Position numbers and translations under genes: made by a program
From: Pleomorphomonas sp. T1.2MG-36
Lineage (GTDB): Bacteria > Pseudomonadota > Alphaproteobacteria > Rhizobiales > Pleomorphomonadaceae
Direction of reading: 5' to 3'
NCBI RefSeq assembly: GCF_950100655.1
Contig: NZ_CATNLY010000051.1
Span: forward strand, 124,001 to 188,000
Length of the DNA stretch: 64,000 nucleotides
Notes under the pieces: model-generated
What the model saw: only the letters and a program-made list of their open reading frames with translations
Databases searched by the model: none
Told to the model about the DNA's origin: nothing
Part shown: piece after piece, positions 1-7,881 of the stretch
Layout: every line of letters begins with the position of its first letter
Position numbering within the stretch: the stretch's first letter is position 1

Positions 1-33
1 TATCGGATGGGCACATTGCGTGCCCGGATGGGC

Positions 34-62
34 TGCCCCGCCGTCTCGTCCTCGGCGGGGCA
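34..62 (-). terminator. Hairpin downstream of the aldolase gene, possible terminator
   Basis: A perfect 10-bp stem (34-43 with 53-62) encloses a 9-nt loop, just beyond the stop of the minus-strand aldolase gene. There is no clear U-run on the minus strand after the stem, so it is either a weak terminator or an mRNA 3'-end stabiliser. Confidence 0.35.
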
Positions 63-101
63 TGGAAAAGGTCCGCCAGCCTGGTCGCTGGCGGCGGGGG
101 G

Positions 102-1010
102 TCAGGGCAGGACGCCGGCGGCCTTGAGGATGGCGGCGAGCTTCTGGGTTTTTTCCGCCGACAGCGGCTGGACCGGCGCCATCACCTCGGTGGAGATGTC
201 GAGGCCGGTGAGGCGGATCGCCTGCTTGATGACGCCGAAGAACGGGCTTTCGAGGTCATAGACCTGCGACAGGCGCGCGAGGCGGCGCTGCAGGGCGAAC
301 ATGGTCTCGTAGTCCTTGGCGACGAAGGCCTTGTAGATGCCGCAGGTGACGGAGGCCGCGAAGTTGGACGTGGCGGGGATGGCGCCGTTGGCGCCGAGGA
401 TCAGCGCGTCCATCATGTATTCGTCGAAGCCGGCGAAGATCACGAAGTCGGGGCGAACAGGGCGCACCACGTTGATCAGCTCGCGCAGGTGGCTGCCGTT
501 GTCGACCGTGTCCTTGATGCCGATGATGTTGGGCACGTCCTTGGCGAGGCGGGTGATCAGCTCGATGTCGAGGTTCTGCTTGGTCAGGGCCGGGAAGTTG
601 TAGAGCAGCACCGGCGTCTTCACCGCTTCGGCGACGGTGCGGAAGTGGTTGTAGATGTAATCGCGGGCGAGCAGGGCATAGTAGGGGTTGACCACCAGGA
701 GGCCGTCGACGCCGAGCTTGTCGGCATGGCGGCCGTATTCGATGGCTTCCGCTGTGCTGGGGCTGGAAATGCCGATCAGCACCGGCACGCGACCGGCCGT
801 GTGGGCCACGACGAACTCCGCCACTTCGAACCGCAGTTCCTTGGGCATGTGGCTGAACTCGCCGCCGCTGCCGAGGAACAGCATGCCGTTGACGCCATCG
901 GCGACCAGCTTGTCGATCAGCTTGGCCATTCCCGCCCTGTCGAGCCGCCCCTCTCCGTCGACGATCGTCGGTACCGGCGGAAAGACGCCCCGAAACTTCT
1001 CCAAATTCAT
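102..1010 (-). CDS. Dihydrodipicolinate synthase-family (DapA superfamily) aldolase/lyase
   Basis: A 302-residue class I aldolase of the DapA/NanA/KdgD superfamily, which cleaves or condenses 2-oxo acids through a lysine Schiff base in the cytoplasm. The visible signature is complete: GSGGE at 47-51, the catalytic Tyr137 in YNFP and the Schiff-base Lys166 in GIKDT. Length is typical. The reading frame is open for 22 more codons upstream, but the start at 1010 (MNLEKF) has a GGAG-type ribosome site and matches the usual family N-terminus. The gene stands alone, with no lysine-pathway neighbours, and has a palindromic operator just upstream. A catabolic role (sugar-acid, hydroxy-oxoglutarate or sialic-acid type) is therefore more likely than lysine synthesis. 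The substrate cannot be read from the sequence. Confidence 0.9.
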   Translation of the reverse strand: MNLEKFRGVFPPVPTIVDGEGRLDRAGMAKLIDKLVADGVNGMLFLGSGGEFSHMPKELRFEVAEFVVAHTAGRVPVLIGISSPSTAEAIEYGRHADKLGVDGLLVVNPYYALLARDYIYNHFRTVAEAVKTPVLLYNFPALTKQNLDIELITRLAKDVPNIIGIKDTVDNGSHLRELINVVRPVRPDFVIFAGFDEYMMDALILGANGAIPATSNFAASVTCGIYKAFVAKDYETMFALQRRLARLSQVYDLESPFFGVIKQAIRLTGLDISTEVMAPVQPLSAEKTQKLAAILKAAGVLP

Positions 1011-1028
1011 CTTCGGCTCCGTGTTCCG

Positions 1029-1052
1029 TATATAGAACTTAAGTTCTGTATA
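1029..1052. promoter_or_regulatory. Palindromic operator upstream of the aldolase gene
   Basis: The perfect 14-bp palindrome AGAACTTAAGTTCT (1034-1047) extends to 24 bp with one mismatched pair. It lies 19-42 bp before the aldolase start in an AT-rich promoter region. Dyads of this size are typical of GntR- or IclR-type repressor sites. No such regulator is encoded in the window, so the cognate factor is unknown. Confidence 0.6.
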
Positions 1053-1198
1053 ACGATCATACACGGGGCCATCCAACCATCAACCTGCGGGGCTTGCGGA
1101 TGGTGATTGGACGTATGTCGCCAATGCGCGCCCTCGATGAAGGCGCGCTCCGGCCGTGCGTTCGGCCGGTTGTGGGGGTGGGGAGTGGAGGCGAGGAG

Positions 1199-1885
1199 CT
1201 AGAGCAGGCTGGCGCCGACGTTGATCGCCAGGGCGAGGACGGCGGTGTTGAAGAAGAAGGCCAGTACCGAGTGGGCGAGCGCCACGCGGCGGATGCGTGG
1301 CGAGGCGATGGCGATGTCGGCCGTCTGTGACGCGACGCCGATGGTGAAGGCGAAATAGGCGAAGTCCCAGTAATCGGGCTCTTCGATGCGGTCGGGGAAG
1401 ATCAGCCCCGGCTTATCTCTGAGATACCCTTCGCGCAAATAATAGTCGTGGGCATAGTGCTGCGCCATGATGGTATGGACGAACAGCCAGCTCATCAGGA
1501 TGGTGACGGCGGCGATTCCCGCGCGCCACAGGCGGAAGGGGTCCCCGGCGCCGGCCTGCAGAAGCTCGGCGCCGATGGCGGCGAGGCTCGACAGCGTCGC
1601 GGCCATCGCCAGCAGGATGATCGTCCACTCGCCCTCGTCGTGGCGGGCGGCGCGCTGCCGCAACTCGTGAACGTCCGAGCGGCTCATCATCGTCCAGGTG
1701 GTGGCAAGATAGAGTGCGACGCCGGTATTCCAGCCAACCAGCAGGCGGCTCTGCACCTCGAAGGACGCGGGCGACAGGAGGCCGGCGCCGACGCCGACGA
1801 CGATGCCGGCGATGAGGCGCGGCCGGATGGTGAATGCATGCAGGCTGCGATGCAGAACGGAGCGGCGGGATGGGGCGGCGGTCAT
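1199..1885 (-). CDS. DUF1345 family integral membrane protein
   Basis: A 228-residue hydrophobic protein with about five to six membrane segments (around residues 24-40, 48-65, 90-112, 122-142, 175-195 and 205-225). The pattern and the stretch DYWDFAYFAFTIG late in the protein are characteristic of DUF1345, a bacterial inner-membrane family of unknown function related to ion-channel-like proteins. The start has a GAGG ribosome site four bases upstream. It is monocistronic and diverges from the DoxX gene. No function can be assigned from the sequence. Confidence 0.85.
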   Translation of the reverse strand: MTAAPSRRSVLHRSLHAFTIRPRLIAGIVVGVGAGLLSPASFEVQSRLLVGWNTGVALYLATTWTMMSRSDVHELRQRAARHDEGEWTIILLAMAATLSSLAAIGAELLQAGAGDPFRLWRAGIAAVTILMSWLFVHTIMAQHYAHDYYLREGYLRDKPGLIFPDRIEEPDYWDFAYFAFTIGVASQTADIAIASPRIRRVALAHSVLAFFFNTAVLALAINVGASLL

Positions 1886-2107
1886 GGAGCCTCACGGGGG
1901 CAATCTGTCACCGGCAGCTTGATCCGGGATTCGGCGCGACGCAATCGCGACCTGCTGCCCTGGGGCTCGTCGTTTGTCGCCGTTCCGTGAACAGTGTGTT
2001 CTGATAAAGAGGAGGTCTAATCTCATATTAATTGACCTGGATCACGGAGGGGACCGGGCGGCGGGATCAGGCTGCGCCCATTCCGTCCAGGGCATTGGAG
2101 ATCGAAC

Positions 2108-2677
2108 ATGCCGCTTCCGTCCGACACAGACCGCGACCGCCTCATCATTCCGGCGCTCGGGCCGTTCTATGAAACAATCGCCCAGCCGCTGGCCTTCGTC
2201 GCCTTGCGCGTCGCGGTGGGGCTGATGCTGGCCATCGAGGGCTGGCCGAAGATCGTGGCGCCGCTCGCCCAGGTCGGCTTCGTCGAGGGCATCGGTTTCC
2301 ATCCGGGCTGGCTGTGGTCGCCGGTACTGGCCGGCTTGCAATTCTTCGGCGGCATCCTGATCGCCGTCGGCCTGTTTACCCGGGCGGCGGCGTTGGCCAA
2401 TGGCGTGATGCTGGCGATCACCTGGTGGTTCCACATCACCCATCCCTATGGCGATGCCTTCCTGACGGCGGCCGGCATCGATGCCCTGAAGGCGGGCGGC
2501 GATCTGTTCACGCCGGTGGCGACGGCTCGCCTCGCCGACGGCGGCGCCGCCTTCCTCAAGCAGGTGCAAGAGAAGGCCGAGCTGGCCTCGATGTTCTGGA
2601 CCGGCGGCGTCTTCCTGTTCGCGGCCTTCGGCGGTGGCTGGCTGTCGGTGGACCGGCGCCTCAGGAAGGTGTTCTGA
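2108..2677 (+). CDS. DoxX family membrane protein
   Basis: A 189-residue membrane protein with four predicted helices. The pattern RVAVGLMLAIEGWPKI (about 40-55) followed by LQFFGGILIAVGLFTR (about 78-93) is typical of DoxX/DoxD-like proteins, which are small inner-membrane proteins linked to quinone or thiosulfate redox chemistry or redox stress in some bacteria. GGAG lies seven bases before the ATG. The gene converges tail to tail with the TetR gene, with only four bases between stops. No partner gene suggests a specific role, so the family call is firm but the function is open. Confidence 0.85.
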   Translation: MPLPSDTDRDRLIIPALGPFYETIAQPLAFVALRVAVGLMLAIEGWPKIVAPLAQVGFVEGIGFHPGWLWSPVLAGLQFFGGILIAVGLFTRAAALANGVMLAITWWFHITHPYGDAFLTAAGIDALKAGGDLFTPVATARLADGGAAFLKQVQEKAELASMFWTGGVFLFAAFGGGWLSVDRRLRKVF

Positions 2678-2681
2678 CGCG

Positions 2682-3257
2682 TCAGGAATCCCGTGCGCGG
2701 GTCTGCCGAAGCAGCACCTCGCGCATGGCGGCTCGCTCCTCGACGGTGACGCCGGTCAGATCGGCCAGCCAGATGCCATCGGCGGCGAGACGGATGGCGG
2801 CGAGCGTCAGGCTGCCGTCGGTTTCGCGGTGGCGCGCCTGCCGGCCCGCCACCCAATCCGCCCAGAGCTGCCGCAAGGGGGGATCGGTCAGCATGGAAAT
2901 GGCAAGCGCCGCCCAGACGGCGGCGTAGCCTTCCGGCTCGATGGCAAAGACGGAATCGAGATAGGCGCGGGTGAAGGCGCCGTTCGGCTCGGGATCGGCG
3001 GCGATCCGCGCATCAAGCTGGCGGTCGAGCGCCTCCAGCAGGTCGGCGAACACGGCGTTGATCAGGGCCTGCTTGCTGGGGAAGTGATGCAGCAAGCCGC
3101 CCTTGGTGACGCCGGCCGCCTCGGCGACGGCCTGAACGGTGACGGCGGCGAGGCCGTGCTCGACGGCGAGCTTCGCCGTGTGGTCGAGGAGGGCACGATG
3201 GACGATCTCGGGCTGCTTCTTGCGCCGATAGCCGGTCTCCGGAGGGGCCGCTTCCAT
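2682..3257 (-). CDS. TetR family transcriptional regulator
   Basis: A 191-residue repressor with an N-terminal TetR helix-turn-helix: AVAEAAGVTKGGLLHHF at about 44-60, followed by the usual PSKQALI turn. The C-terminal two-thirds is the helical ligand-binding and dimerisation domain. The gene starts one base after the stop of the SMR efflux gene, so the two are co-transcribed, and a TetR-type dyad sits in front of that gene. The simplest reading is an autoregulated pair in which this protein represses the pump until a toxic cation or drug binds. The inducer is unknown. Confidence 0.9.
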   Translation of the reverse strand: MEAAPPETGYRRKKQPEIVHRALLDHTAKLAVEHGLAAVTVQAVAEAAGVTKGGLLHHFPSKQALINAVFADLLEALDRQLDARIAADPEPNGAFTRAYLDSVFAIEPEGYAAVWAALAISMLTDPPLRQLWADWVAGRQARHRETDGSLTLAAIRLAADGIWLADLTGVTVEERAAMREVLLRQTRARDS

Positions 3258-3258
3258 C

Positions 3259-3603
3259 TCAATGAACCGTGCTGCGCGACATCGTGTTGAGGACGATGGT
3301 GCCTAGCACGATCAGGCTCATGCCGAACAGCGCCCAGGTGTCGAGCGCCTGGCGGAACATCAGGAAGCCGATGGTGGCGGTCAGCACGATGCCGACGCCG
3401 CTCCAGATCGCGTAGGCGATGGCGAGCGGGATGACCTTCAGCGCCTGCGCCAGGAAGAAGAAGGCCGCGGCAAAGCAGATGGCCATCCCCAACGTCGGCA
3501 ACGCCCTGGAGAACTGTTCGCTTTTCTGCAGCAGCGATGACCCGGTCACCTCCGAGACGATGGCAAGCGCGAGAAAGCCGTAGGCGGCGAGGGACGGATT
3601 CAT
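3259..3603 (-). CDS. Small multidrug resistance (SMR) efflux protein
   Basis: A 114-residue inner-membrane protein with four transmembrane helices, the exact size of EmrE/QacE/SugE-type transporters. The essential membrane glutamate is present (Glu18 in IVSEVTGS), as is the conserved AYAIWSGVG segment in helix 3. Family members exchange protons for cationic drugs, quaternary ammonium compounds or guanidinium. It is the first gene of a two-gene unit with the TetR repressor downstream. The sequence does not separate the drug-efflux from the guanidinium-export subtype. Confidence 0.92.
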   Translation of the reverse strand: MNPSLAAYGFLALAIVSEVTGSSLLQKSEQFSRALPTLGMAICFAAAFFFLAQALKVIPLAIAYAIWSGVGIVLTATIGFLMFRQALDTWALFGMSLIVLGTIVLNTMSRSTVH

Positions 3604-3632
3604 TGCGGGCTCCCGGAATTGGTCTGAAAGAT

Positions 3633-3646
3633 ACCGAATGGTCGGT
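3633..3646. promoter_or_regulatory. TetR-type operator before the SMR-TetR unit
   Basis: The inverted repeat ACCGA-N4-TCGGT lies 30 bp upstream of the SMR start. On the minus strand it reads ACCGACCATTCGGT, a common form of TetR-family operator in Proteobacteria. Its position fits repression of the promoter by the TetR protein encoded two genes away. Confidence 0.6.
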
Positions 3647-3813
3647 TTCTTTTCAAGGGCGGCCCAGCCGCCATTCGAGGCGCGCGCGGTGTGAGGGCTT
3701 CACGTCACGGTGATCGCCTAACTCTCGGAGGGACATGGGTCAACCGCGTACCAACCCTTGCCCTCGGGGTGGCATCGTGCAATGTCATGGGCGGATCAAC
3801 AGATGTCGGCGCT

Positions 3814-4392
3814 ATGAAATTCGTCTGGTCCCTGCCCAATATTCTCACCTATCTCCGTATCGTCGCCGTTCCGGCGGTGGTCGCCGCCTTCTACATCGAA
3901 GGCGACGCGGGGCGTTGGCTGGCCTTCGGCCTGTTCGCCGCCGCGTCGATCACCGACTATTTCGACGGCTATCTGGCTCGCCTGTGGAAGCAGCAGTCGA
4001 CGCTCGGGCGCATGCTCGACCCGATCGCCGACAAGCTTCTGGTGTCGGTCTGCCTTCTGGTGCTCACCTATTACGGCACCGTCGGCGGCTTCTCGCTGTG
4101 GGCGGCGGTGATCATCCTGATGCGCGAGATCTTCGTGTCGGGGCTGCGCGAGTTCCTCGCCGACCTCAAGGTCAGCGTGCCCGTCACCCGCCTCGCCAAA
4201 TGGAAGACGACGCTGCAACTGGTTGCCATCGGCATCCTGCTGCTCGGGCCGACCGGTGACAAGCTGGTGAACGGCATCACCGAGCTCGGCATCGCCATGC
4301 TGTGGACGGCGGCGCTGGTGACGCTCTACACCGGTTACGATTATTTCCGCAGCGGCGTCGTCCACCTGATGGAGGCGGGCCATGAGCCGTGA
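3814..4392 (+). CDS. pgsA: CDP-diacylglycerol--glycerol-3-phosphate 3-phosphatidyltransferase
   Basis: A 192-residue inner-membrane enzyme making phosphatidylglycerol phosphate from CDP-diacylglycerol and glycerol 3-phosphate, the committed step to phosphatidylglycerol and cardiolipin. The CDP-alcohol phosphotransferase motif is complete: Asp48-x2-Asp51-Gly52-x2-Ala55-Arg56-x8-Gly65-x3-Asp69-x3-Asp73. The N-terminus (MKFVWSLPNILTYLRI) is typical. The frame is open further upstream, and an ATG at 3788 is possible, but no ribosome site favours it. A good GGAGG site and ATG at 3735 lie in another frame and do not lead into this protein. The 3' end overlaps moaD by 11 bases, so the pgsA-moaD-moaE trio is one transcript. 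Confidence 0.93.
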   Translation: MKFVWSLPNILTYLRIVAVPAVVAAFYIEGDAGRWLAFGLFAAASITDYFDGYLARLWKQQSTLGRMLDPIADKLLVSVCLLVLTYYGTVGGFSLWAAVIILMREIFVSGLREFLADLKVSVPVTRLAKWKTTLQLVAIGILLLGPTGDKLVNGITELGIAMLWTAALVTLYTGYDYFRSGVVHLMEAGHEP

Positions 4393-4648
4393 GCCGGTGC
4401 TGATCCGCTATTTCGCCTGGGTGCGCGAGCGCATCGGTCTTGCCGAAGAGCGGTTGGTGCTGCCCGAAACCGTGCTGACGGCCGGCGACCTCGTCGGCTG
4501 GCTGTCGGAGCGGGGCGAAGCCTATGCCTTCGCCTTCGAGGCGCCCGAGACCATCCGAGTCGCCGTCGACCAGTTGCATATCGAGCAGGACGAGCCGATC
4601 GGCGATGCCCGCGAGATCGCCCTGTTCCCGCCGATGACCGGCGGCTGA
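4382..4648 (+). CDS. moaD: Molybdopterin synthase small subunit (sulfur carrier) MoaD
   Basis: An 88-residue ubiquitin-fold sulfur carrier ending in the required Gly-Gly tail (PPMTGG). After thiocarboxylation at the terminal glycine it donates sulfur to precursor Z in the MoaD-MoaE synthase, forming molybdopterin. It overlaps pgsA at its start and is separated from moaE by four bases, so subunit synthesis is probably coupled. The start with MSREPVLIRYFAW is typical of the family. Confidence 0.93.
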   Translation: MSREPVLIRYFAWVRERIGLAEERLVLPETVLTAGDLVGWLSERGEAYAFAFEAPETIRVAVDQLHIEQDEPIGDAREIALFPPMTGG

Positions 4649-4652
4649 GCTC

Positions 4653-5135
4653 ATGGCCGCCGCGTCCCCGCGCATCACCGTCCGCGTCGGTCCCGACGAT
4701 TTCGACGTCGGCGCCGAGATCGACGCCTTGCAAGCCGGCGATCCGGCTGTTGGCGCCGTCACCAGTTTTGTCGGCTATTGCCGCGACGAGGGCGGCCGGC
4801 TGGCCGCGCTGGAGCTTGAATACTACCCCGGCATGGCCGAGGCGGAGATCGGCCGCGTGGTGAACGAGGCCGTCGCCCGCTGGCCGCTTCTGGCCGTCAC
4901 CGTCATCCATCGCGGCGGTCGCATCAGGCCGGGCGAGCGCATCGTGCTGGTCGTCGTCTCCTCGAGCCACCGCGACGCGGCCTTCGCCGCCTGCGACTAC
5001 GTGATGGACTTCCTCAAGACCCGCGCCCCCTTCTGGAAGAAGGAGCACCCGGCCGACCGCAGCGAAGGCGGCTGGGTGGAGGCAAAGGCCCACGACGATG
5101 CGCGGGCCGAGCGGTGGGGCGAGAAGGCCCCCTGA
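4653..5135 (+). CDS. moaE: Molybdopterin synthase catalytic subunit MoaE
   Basis: A 160-residue large subunit of molybdopterin synthase, which converts cyclic pyranopterin monophosphate to molybdopterin with sulfur from MoaD. Hallmarks are FVGYCRDE (about 39-46), the ELEYYPGMAE segment, VIHRGGRIRPGE and the active-site stretch KTRAPFWKKE that carries the catalytic lysines. It is last in the pgsA-moaD-moaE cluster. No other molybdenum cofactor genes are in the window. The C-terminal tail rich in Ala and Gly after about residue 145 is variable in the family. Confidence 0.93.
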   Translation: MAAASPRITVRVGPDDFDVGAEIDALQAGDPAVGAVTSFVGYCRDEGGRLAALELEYYPGMAEAEIGRVVNEAVARWPLLAVTVIHRGGRIRPGERIVLVVVSSSHRDAAFAACDYVMDFLKTRAPFWKKEHPADRSEGGWVEAKAHDDARAERWGEKAP

Positions 5136-5750
5136 TCGCCGTCGACGCGCGGCGCGATATCGGCCTGTTCGCCAATGGCGACAAGCGCCTCTGGCGGTAG
5201 GGCGCTCTCCCACATCCATGTTCCCGGTATCTGACGGGGCGGTCGCTTGGCCGTTCTCTTGGTGTCGTGCGCGCCGATGGGACGCTCCGGACTTCGTGCC
5301 CCTGGGCTTCGATGAGTGTCGGGGCCGATGTGGCTCGCGACGTCAATAGACCTGCTGCGGGCTCCTCCCGAGGTTTCTTGATGTTTTATCTGATGTTGTT
5401 TGAGGTCATTCGGTGGCGTTGAGGTGGGGCGTAGCGGTTCTCGGTCTCTGGGCGGTAGGGCGTGCTGCTTTCTCCCTAAAAAGCAGAAAAATCCATCAAA
5501 CGGTTCGAATTTCTATATGGGTGCGCTCGTCGCGGGCTGTGCGCGTAGCGGTCGTCCATGATTATTTCTGCGCGAAATGAGCTGCATTGCAACCGATGTG
5601 AGTTGTTTTTTGAGATTCATTGAGTTGATTGTTTGATGTTTTTTGTTGCGCTCTTTGCGGTGGGGTGATACGCCGCGTCATGCACAGGCGGCCGCTGTGA
5701 TGTTGGTGCTACGCAAAATTGACGACCGGGAACGGTCGCAGGAGGATTCA
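5136..5750 (+). other. Long intergenic region before the galactosidase operon
   Basis: About 615 bp with no convincing gene on either strand. The second half (about 5380-5660) is clearly richer in A and T than its surroundings and probably holds the operon promoter. A 7-bp inverted repeat (CTGCTTT 5465-5471 with AAAGCAG 5480-5486) is present. I could not find a clear LacI-type operator with a central CG. An in-frame open stretch from 5643 precedes the galactosidase, but its likely GTG start is at 5751. Confidence 0.5.
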
Positions 5751-7865
5751 GTGACTAAAAATGCGCGAAGCGACGAGCGCATCGTCGCGGGAGATCACCA
5801 GTTCCGCATCGGAGGCAAGGTCGAGGAACTCTACGCCGGTGCCGTGCACTACTGGCGCCTGGAGCGTGACAAGTGGAGCGACATTCTCGACAAGGTCTGC
5901 TCCCTGGGCTTCACCGCCATTTCCATCTACATGCCGTGGGAGGTCCACGAGATCGAGCGCGGCAAGTTCGACTTCGGCAGCATCGATCCGCGCAAGGACC
6001 TCGACGCCTTTCTGACGCTTGCCGAGTCCAAGGGTCTCAAGATCGTTGCCCGTCCGGGACCGCAGATCAACTCGGAGCTGACCTGGTTCGGCTATCCGTT
6101 ACGCATCCTGGCCGACCCAGACCTGCAGGCGCAGAACGCCCAGGGTGGACGCACGGTTCTGACCCAGGTGCCCCGGCCCATTCCGGCCGTCAGCTATGCC
6201 GTCGACAAGTTCTTCGATGAGACCGGGCTGTGGTACGACGCCATCATGCCGATCCTCAGCCGCCATCAGTATCCGGCCGGCGGCCTGATCTCGGCGCAGG
6301 TCGACAACGAGATGGCGTTCTTCTTCAATATCAACGCCTATGCGTCCGACTTCTGCCCGGCGTCGATCAAGCGCTTCCGCGCCTTCCTCGAAGGCAAGTA
6401 TGGTTCGATCGCCAGTCTCAACGCCGTCTATCACACCAAGCACGCGAGCTTCGCTTCCGTCGACGCGCCGCGCTCGTTCTCGGCGACCACCCGCACCGAC
6501 CTGCCGGCCTACGTCGACTGGATCGAGTATCGCGAGCGCTACCTGATCGACAGCATGAAGCGGCTTGCCGACATGATGCGCGCACGCGGTCTCGACCGCA
6601 TCCCGCTGTTCCACAACTATCCGCATCCGCTCGGGCCGGGTGGCGCGGCCAGCGGCATCACGGCGCCTTACAACCTCATGGGGCTCGAGGAGGTCCTCGA
6701 CTTCGTCGGTTTCGACATCTACTCGCGCAAGGAGCTCTACGAGCACGTCAAGACGGTGACGTCCTATGTCGTCGGCTCGAGCCGCTTCCCCTACATTCCG
6801 GAGTTCATCGCCGGTGTCTGGCCCTGGTATCTGCATCCGGGCGACGACAAGGACGAGGCCTTCGTGACCCGGGCGGCCATGATGCACGGCATCAAGGGCT
6901 TCAGCCGCTACATGCTGGTCGAGCGCGATCGCTGGCTTGCCTCGCCAATCCGCCGCGACGGCCGTGTTCGCCCGGAAAACGCCGCGGTGTTCTCGTCCAC
7001 CAACAAGGTGCTGAAGGAACTCGACTTCAAGTCGCTGCGCCGTCAGGCCGACGTGCTGCTTCTTGCCAATCGCGATTATGATCGCCTCGAGGCCGCGAGC
7101 GTGCTGATCTCCTACCCAGGCGACTTCCTCGAGTCGCAGATCAGTCTTTCCGAGTACCCGAACTTCATGACCACCTCGGAAGAGACCTTCGGCTTCGAAG
7201 AGCCGGTGCAGGCGGTCAAGAACGACTGGTTTGCCGCCTTCTACGAGTCGCTGTCGAAGGGAGGGCAGACGTTCCTGCTGTCCGACACGGCTCTGCCCGC
7301 CGAGCGCCTGCCGCGATACAAGGCGGTACTGCTGTCGTCCTTCGAGTTCCTCGGCGCGGCGGTGCAGAAAAAGCTCCTCGACTACGTCAAGGCGGGCGGC
7401 ACCGTGGTCGTCGGGCCGAAACTGCCCAGCCTCAACGAGCGGTTCGCCTCCGACACGACGCTTCTCGATGCAGCCAATGCGGCCAAGTCGTCGGCGGTCA
7501 GCGTCGTGAACCGCAAGGCGGCGACGCGTTACGCGGTCGGCAAGGGAGCGCTGGTCGTGGTGCATGATCTCGCCGACGTCGAGGCCGTCCTGGGCGTCGC
7601 TCTCGCCGGCGCGGGTATCGTGCCGGTGTCGAAGAACCACTCCAAGCTCGACGTCACCATCCACCGCGATCCGGCCGTGAACGGCAAGGCCGTCGTCTTT
7701 GTCGCCAACCCGACCGCCCAGCCGATCGCCGCCGACATCGGCATCGGGGCGCCGGTTTCAAAGGTGAGCGAGGTCTGGGACGGCAAGCCGGTCGTCGTCA
7801 CCGACACGGGCTGGAAAGACGATTTCGCGCCCTACACCATCAAAACCTACTTCGTCGAAGCCTGA
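5751..7865 (+). CDS. Beta-galactosidase-like glycoside hydrolase (GH35/GH42-type, clan GH-A)
   Basis: A 704-residue glycosidase without signal peptide, so probably cytoplasmic. The N-terminal barrel has HYWRLERDKW (about 33-42), IYMPWEVHE, RPGPQINSE and the acid/base pair site VDNEM with Glu187. The likely nucleophile is Glu351 in IPEFIAGVWPW. The barrel start resembles GH35, but the roughly 165-residue gap between the two glutamates and the amidotransferase-like trimerisation domain (about 490-600, YVKAGGTVVVGP) resemble GH42. The GTG at 5751 is preferred because AGGAGG lies five bases upstream. It heads an operon with an ABC sugar importer, so it probably hydrolyses an imported beta-galactoside or related oligosaccharide. 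Confidence 0.85.
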   Translation: MTKNARSDERIVAGDHQFRIGGKVEELYAGAVHYWRLERDKWSDILDKVCSLGFTAISIYMPWEVHEIERGKFDFGSIDPRKDLDAFLTLAESKGLKIVARPGPQINSELTWFGYPLRILADPDLQAQNAQGGRTVLTQVPRPIPAVSYAVDKFFDETGLWYDAIMPILSRHQYPAGGLISAQVDNEMAFFFNINAYASDFCPASIKRFRAFLEGKYGSIASLNAVYHTKHASFASVDAPRSFSATTRTDLPAYVDWIEYRERYLIDSMKRLADMMRARGLDRIPLFHNYPHPLGPGGAASGITAPYNLMGLEEVLDFVGFDIYSRKELYEHVKTVTSYVVGSSRFPYIPEFIAGVWPWYLHPGDDKDEAFVTRAAMMHGIKGFSRYMLVERDRWLASPIRRDGRVRPENAAVFSSTNKVLKELDFKSLRRQADVLLLANRDYDRLEAASVLISYPGDFLESQISLSEYPNFMTTSEETFGFEEPVQAVKNDWFAAFYESLSKGGQTFLLSDTALPAERLPRYKAVLLSSFEFLGAAVQKKLLDYVKAGGTVVVGPKLPSLNERFASDTTLLDAANAAKSSAVSVVNRKAATRYAVGKGALVVVHDLADVEAVLGVALAGAGIVPVSKNHSKLDVTIHRDPAVNGKAVVFVANPTAQPIAADIGIGAPVSKVSEVWDGKPVVVTDTGWKDDFAPYTIKTYFVEA

Positions 7866-7881
7866 ACGGGAGGACGACATC

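Noticed and set aside
3735..4259. ATG with a good GGAGG site at 3735 opening a 174-codon frame over pgsA
   Set aside because: The product is Arg-rich out-of-frame translation of pgsA. The complete phosphotransferase motif lies in the other frame.
5500..5520. GGTTCGAAT resembling a tRNA T-loop
   Set aside because: Flanking bases cannot form the five-pair T stem, and no acceptor or anticodon arm is found upstream.
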